Assembly: GCA_022013675.1 (NCBI GenBank)
Contig: JAKLPW010000276.1
Span: 1-56,196 of the forward strand
Reading direction: 5' to 3'
DNA: 56,196 nucleotides
Source of the DNA: Anaerolineae bacterium
GTDB taxonomy: Bacteria; Chloroflexota; Anaerolineae; JAKLPW01
In this document: piece after piece, positions 52,660 to 56,196 of the stretch
How the letters are laid out: every line of letters starts with the position of its first letter
How positions within the stretch are numbered: the stretch's first letter is position 1
The notes under the pieces: generated by a model
Database searches by the model: none
What the model saw: the letters and a program-made list of their open reading frames with translations, nothing else
Told to the model about the DNA's origin: nothing
Program-made: the position numbers and the translations under genes

Positions 52660-53940
52660 TTGAAGCAAAACACCCGCGCTACTGGTTCGCCCGTCCAGCG
52701 CGCATTCTTAGTGGCTGCGCAAACGCGCAGCCAGCCATCGCAGTGGTTAATGGAAGACTCGCTCAAAGAGCTAGAGCAACTCGCGCACACTGCGGGTCTG
52801 GAAGTGGTGGGTCAGGCCCAACAACATATGCGTAGCATCAATCCGGCCTCCTACATAGGTAAAGGCAAAGTTGAGGAGCTGGGCCTTCTAAAGAGAGAAC
52901 TGGACTACGATGTAGTCGTTTTTGATGACGAACTCTCCCCGGGGCAACTGCGGAACCTGGAAGACACTCTGGAGGTCGTGGTACTCGACCGCACGGCTCT
53001 GATCCTGGATATCTTCGCCAAGCACGCTCGTACCAAGGAAGGTGCCTTGCAGGTTGCATTGGCGCAGTATGAGTATCGCTTGCCGAGGTTAACCAAACAA
53101 TGGAGCCACCTCTCTAGACAGGGAGTGGGCGGAGTGGGTCTTCGCGGGCCCGGCGAGACACAGTTGGAGACCGATCGCCGTGACATCGGTCGGAGGATCT
53201 CGCAACTCAAGTCAGAGCTGGAGCAGGTCAGGATACACCGCAGCCTCTATCGAAATCGTCGCAAGAGAGCTGGTATCCCTGTTGTTGCGATAGTGGGATA
53301 CACAAATGCAGGGAAGTCTACCTTACTGAACCAGCTTTCCGGGGCGAATGTGTTGGTAGAGGACAAACTGTTTGCAACTTTGGATCCAACGACGAGACGC
53401 ATTGCTCTGCCCAGTGGAAGGGAAGTGCTGATCACCGATACCGTAGGCTTCATACAGAAGCTCCCGACGCAACTGGTAGCTGCTTTCCGCGCCACTCTTG
53501 AGGAGGTGACTGAAGCGGAGCTGCTGTTGCATATAGTTGACATAACGCACCCCAATGTGCAACAGCAGATGAGCACGGTTGAGCAACTACTGACCGATCT
53601 AGGTGCTAGTGACAAAGCGATGATTGTGGCCCTCAACAAGATCGACAAGCTGCCCGATCCTGATCTGGCCCAGGAAGTGACACAGAGCTACCCTCACAGC
53701 GTTGCCATCTCCGCACTGCGTGGTATGGGGACAGAAGAACTGTTAGAGGGAATTGAGCAAGCGTTGATCAAGCAGATGGCCCAGATCACGGCACTGATTC
53801 CGTATGGTTCTGGGGAGCTTGTCTCTCTTTTCCACAGACAGGGAGTAGTGGAGAGTGAGAAGTATCAAGAAGGTGGGACTCTAGTAACGGGAATGATACC
53901 CGTTTGGCATGTGGCAGCATTCGATCGCTATCTGCAGTAG
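52660..53940 (+). CDS. hflX: Ribosome-associated GTPase HflX
   Basis: HflX splits stalled ribosomes under stress. The 426-residue protein has the N-terminal HflX domain (INPASYIGKGKVEELG, VVFDDELSPGQLRNLE), the linker motif SRQGVGGVGLRGPGETQLETDRR, and a G domain with VGYTNAGKSTLLNQLSGA (G1), DTVGFIQKLP (G3) and ALNKIDKL (G4). The TTG start has GGAGA about seven bases upstream. Its stop lies 18 bases from the end of the convergent repeat protein. Confidence 0.94.
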   Translation: MKQNTRATGSPVQRAFLVAAQTRSQPSQWLMEDSLKELEQLAHTAGLEVVGQAQQHMRSINPASYIGKGKVEELGLLKRELDYDVVVFDDELSPGQLRNLEDTLEVVVLDRTALILDIFAKHARTKEGALQVALAQYEYRLPRLTKQWSHLSRQGVGGVGLRGPGETQLETDRRDIGRRISQLKSELEQVRIHRSLYRNRRKRAGIPVVAIVGYTNAGKSTLLNQLSGANVLVEDKLFATLDPTTRRIALPSGREVLITDTVGFIQKLPTQLVAAFRATLEEVTEAELLLHIVDITHPNVQQQMSTVEQLLTDLGASDKAMIVALNKIDKLPDPDLAQEVTQSYPHSVAISALRGMGTEELLEGIEQALIKQMAQITALIPYGSGELVSLFHRQGVVESEKYQEGGTLVTGMIPVWHVAAFDRYLQ

Positions 53941-53958
53941 GTTCCATACATCTGTCAA

Positions 53959-56196
53959 CTATGGGACTACCTTCACTGGAATCCGGGTTTCTGACTCTTC
54001 TACGGTCACCGTGACGAAGAGATCATTCGGCTGAGGCAGAGTCGATTCATGTAGACTGACTCCAATGCGAATCTGTTTGCCTGGCTTCACGGTACAGGCG
54101 TTGCGCTGGAGAGTCAGTTCCGAACTACTTGATCTGAGTTGAGCACGCGCCACCGCCTGACCCTCATTCCTCAAGGTCAACTGACCTACGGCATCTTCTG
54201 TTTCGTTTGTCCGTGTCAGTAACAGAGGAGATGGACGGATCTCCAACCGGGGCTCAAGCACAATACCAAAGCAGAGGTCCATCACAGCCTGACCGCCATT
54301 AGTATCAACAACAATAGCATCCTTCTCCGAGACAGATCCCTTGGGCAACCCTTTGGGCCATGCTTTCACTCTAACAGATTGGGACCTTCCCGTGGGGCAA
54401 TCGAACGAGGAAGGCTCAATGGCGAGCCACTCTACCCTTGACTGTATTTGTCCAGATAGAGTGCCCAGCCCGTGGTTGAAGATAGTAAAAGAGCCTTCGA
54501 TCTCAGCATGATTGATACTCGTACCCAAGTCAAGCACGGAAACGTCCAGAGCAAGTCGCGGAGAGGCAATCGTGATCGCGATCGGAACGTCTTCGCGCCC
54601 TCCGTTGCTCGCTATGTGTAGCGAGCCCTCAGCCATTTCCGTCTCGCTTGGTAAAGCTAGTGTGTAAGCAGTAAGTCTCACCTCACTAGTTTTCCCGGTT
54701 TCACTTAGGCCTTCTGTGGGCTCAATCTCGACCCAAAGGCTGTCAGTCTTGATGTCCCAACTCAGGATACCGGTACCTTCGTTCCGTATCAGAAGGGATC
54801 TGCTGACCGGCTCAGGCATACCAACGATACCAAAGTCCAGGACGGAGGGGGTGAGCGCCAGGAGGGGCTTCAGAATGTCCAGTCTAGTGCCTATATCCGC
54901 TGTACCGTCGTTAGATGCAATGCGGACCGCTTCCGGTAGAGTCAAGCTCAAGCCACGAGAAAAAGCAGCAGTATCTGCCGTGACAGTCAACTGCACAGAT
55001 TGTCCTGGGGCACACACGAAGTACTCCGGTGAGATCGTCAACCACTCCAGCAGACTCTCAGCGTGGGCTTCTAGAGGTGCTGACCCCACATTCGAGATGG
55101 GCAAGAGAAGTTGAGAAACTTGGCCTAGAGGGACATCTTGGAAGTGCAATGACTCCTTGGATACTGATAACTGGGGAGCAAGGATCTCCGTTTGCGCAGA
55201 TACCATCCGTTCCCCAGCGTTGGTCTCGATCGACAGGGCTGTCAATTCGCGTATGGTTCCTTGACTCAGTTCGGTCGTGTCGATCACGATTGTATGCGAG
55301 ACATGCTCGCCAGGGTTGCAGAGTATCGTATCGGGCTCAACACACAGCCAGGGAATCTGAGTACGGACAACTCCTCGCAGTATACCGTCGCCTACGTTAC
55401 TGAGATTGATGGTTTTTTCTGCGGCCTGGCCTCGTAGGAGGGGACCGAAGTCTACGTGAGTGGTTTCCAGCTTGAGGGATGGCTGCACACGCCGGACGCG
55501 CACTTCGATGCGCTCTTGTCCGACATCGCTGTCCAAGAGCAAGGCCCTGGGCTCGACTAGTTTGCCTTTGGGCAATTTCCCAGTCAGCAGCGCAAGACTG
55601 AGCTGCAATGTTTGATGAGGTGGACAGCGGAATGCTTCCTTCGATACTCTGAGCCAGGAGACGCGGCTACGCAGAGTTCCTTTCAACAAACTATCGCCGT
55701 CGTTGAATATGGTAACCTGGCGAAGGAGTTCTCCGTCTCCCTGGACACGACCGAAGTCCAACACCTTCTCTTTCACCCTCAGAGTAGGGCCTTGTACCAC
55801 TGCTGCGCGGGCACCTATCCATTGCCGCCGACCGGAGTTGGTCTCCACGGAAAGAGCCTGAGGCTCATTAGTTGTCTCGGGGGGAAGGCTCTTTGCCAGC
55901 ACGCTGACTACAAGTTTGGAAGCCTGCTGAGGCTTACAGCGGAAAGTGCCTTTGGACACAGTTATCCAAGGCACGTGGCTCATGAGGCGTCCAACTAGCT
56001 GTCTTTTTCCCGTGTTACGTACTGTTACCACTACCTTTCGAAGTTCATGCGGGTCCATTTCGCCCAGGTCAAGGTAACGCGGACTGACTCGCAACTGAGG
56101 TGGTTCGGCGTGGCGTGAAACGACCCGGGTTGGAGCTTCCTCTCTGGGTTCGTGGCTGCGTGGTTTTTCTGCACGCTGCAATTTCTGGACCGGGAC
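53959..56196 (-). CDS. Protein of seven Ig-like (ASH/BACON-type) repeats, N-terminus outside the window
   Basis: The frame stays open to the right edge (codons read VPVQK before the TTG at 56181), so the start lies outside. The visible 745 residues are seven tandem repeats of about 103 residues. Each follows P.L.V....LDFG.V..., a '(N/R)xGxxxLxGxLxSxxxWLxVxxxxFxCxPG' block and a final '...NGG...' strand. This is the beta-sandwich pattern of ASH/BACON-type domains that mediate protein or carbohydrate binding. In Chloroflexota, such arrays often follow a kinase or a zinc-ribbon domain; that part cannot be seen. No signal peptide is visible. The last repeat has lost the WL and Cys positions. Confidence 0.72.
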   Translation of the reverse strand, partial: VPVQKLQRAEKPRSHEPREEAPTRVVSRHAEPPQLRVSPRYLDLGEMDPHELRKVVVTVRNTGKRQLVGRLMSHVPWITVSKGTFRCKPQQASKLVVSVLAKSLPPETTNEPQALSVETNSGRRQWIGARAAVVQGPTLRVKEKVLDFGRVQGDGELLRQVTIFNDGDSLLKGTLRSRVSWLRVSKEAFRCPPHQTLQLSLALLTGKLPKGKLVEPRALLLDSDVGQERIEVRVRRVQPSLKLETTHVDFGPLLRGQAAEKTINLSNVGDGILRGVVRTQIPWLCVEPDTILCNPGEHVSHTIVIDTTELSQGTIRELTALSIETNAGERMVSAQTEILAPQLSVSKESLHFQDVPLGQVSQLLLPISNVGSAPLEAHAESLLEWLTISPEYFVCAPGQSVQLTVTADTAAFSRGLSLTLPEAVRIASNDGTADIGTRLDILKPLLALTPSVLDFGIVGMPEPVSRSLLIRNEGTGILSWDIKTDSLWVEIEPTEGLSETGKTSEVRLTAYTLALPSETEMAEGSLHIASNGGREDVPIAITIASPRLALDVSVLDLGTSINHAEIEGSFTIFNHGLGTLSGQIQSRVEWLAIEPSSFDCPTGRSQSVRVKAWPKGLPKGSVSEKDAIVVDTNGGQAVMDLCFGIVLEPRLEIRPSPLLLTRTNETEDAVGQLTLRNEGQAVARAQLRSSSSELTLQRNACTVKPGKQIRIGVSLHESTLPQPNDLFVTVTVEESETRIPVKVVP

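Overview
The window reads as an ordinary chromosomal stretch (roughly 52% GC by eye) of a Chloroflexota bacterium, most likely Anaerolineae-like. The clues are a Thr/Pro-rich tail ending in a hydrophobic 'LPLLWK' motif (typical of secreted Chloroflexota proteins), a BTAD-type regulator, an SpoIIIAA/R3H ATPase next to pdxST, and AlaX, DUF512 and MEMO genes in housekeeping operons. The taxon is inferred from gene content, not from a marker tree. Many start codons are GTG or TTG with good Shine-Dalgarno (SD) sites. Almost every promoter I can see is a sigma-A type TTGnnn/TAnnnT pair with a 17-bp spacer.

Layout. 1-1510: the end of a phosphohexomutase gene and nadE. 1520-2586: a 1-kb segment bounded by a decayed tRNA-Pro copy and an intact tRNA-Pro, carrying a hicBA toxin-antitoxin pair. 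2.8-6.9 kb: DUF1848 protein, PfkB kinase, cell-wall amidase and an 8-oxoguanine deaminase-like enzyme. 6.9-13.1 kb (minus): the ffh-rpsP-khpA-rimM-dprA-manC-cinA operon. 13.2-15.5 kb (minus): alaX and a metallo-beta-lactamase-fold (MBL) gene, followed in frame by an orphan Thr/Pro-rich tail. 15.8-21.1 kb: pdxS-pdxT, a GNAT-like protein, the R3H ATPase, tmk and a cyclic-di-AMP receptor-like gene. 21.1-25.9 kb: fmdB-like gene, gmk, MEMO and priA. 26-31 kb (minus): a peptide-type ABC permease pair preceded by a 973-residue regulator-permease fusion. 31.2-40.2 kb (plus): zinc-ribbon membrane protein, a broken HAD phosphatase, dacF-like, rluB, cmk, plsC, DUF512, glmS, a GT4 glycosyltransferase and vanZ. 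40-44.5 kb: scpA, aspS, a 6S-like RNA, a second MBL protein and a GNAT. 44.9-53.9 kb: mutS, a GT-C-like membrane protein, trmFO, an M28 peptidase lipoprotein and hflX. The right edge holds a seven-repeat protein that runs out of the window.

Most genes serve translation and secretion (ffh, rpsP, rimM, aspS, trmFO, rluB, alaX), nucleotide and cofactor supply (nadE, pdxST, tmk, gmk, cmk), replication and repair (priA, dprA, mutS, scpA) and envelope building (manC, glmS, plsC, dacF-like, amidase).

The most unusual object is the gene at 28054-30975. A winged-helix/BTAD/STAND-ATPase transcription factor is fused in one frame to a DppB-like permease domain whose ATPase-coupling (EAA) loop has decayed. 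It lies just upstream of a normal dppB-dppC pair. I read it as a candidate membrane-anchored one-component regulator that has reused a permease as sensor. Other points of interest are active-site changes in PriA, CinA and both MBL proteins, the tRNA-flanked hicBA cassette, the 6S-like RNA, and two decaying gene remnants.
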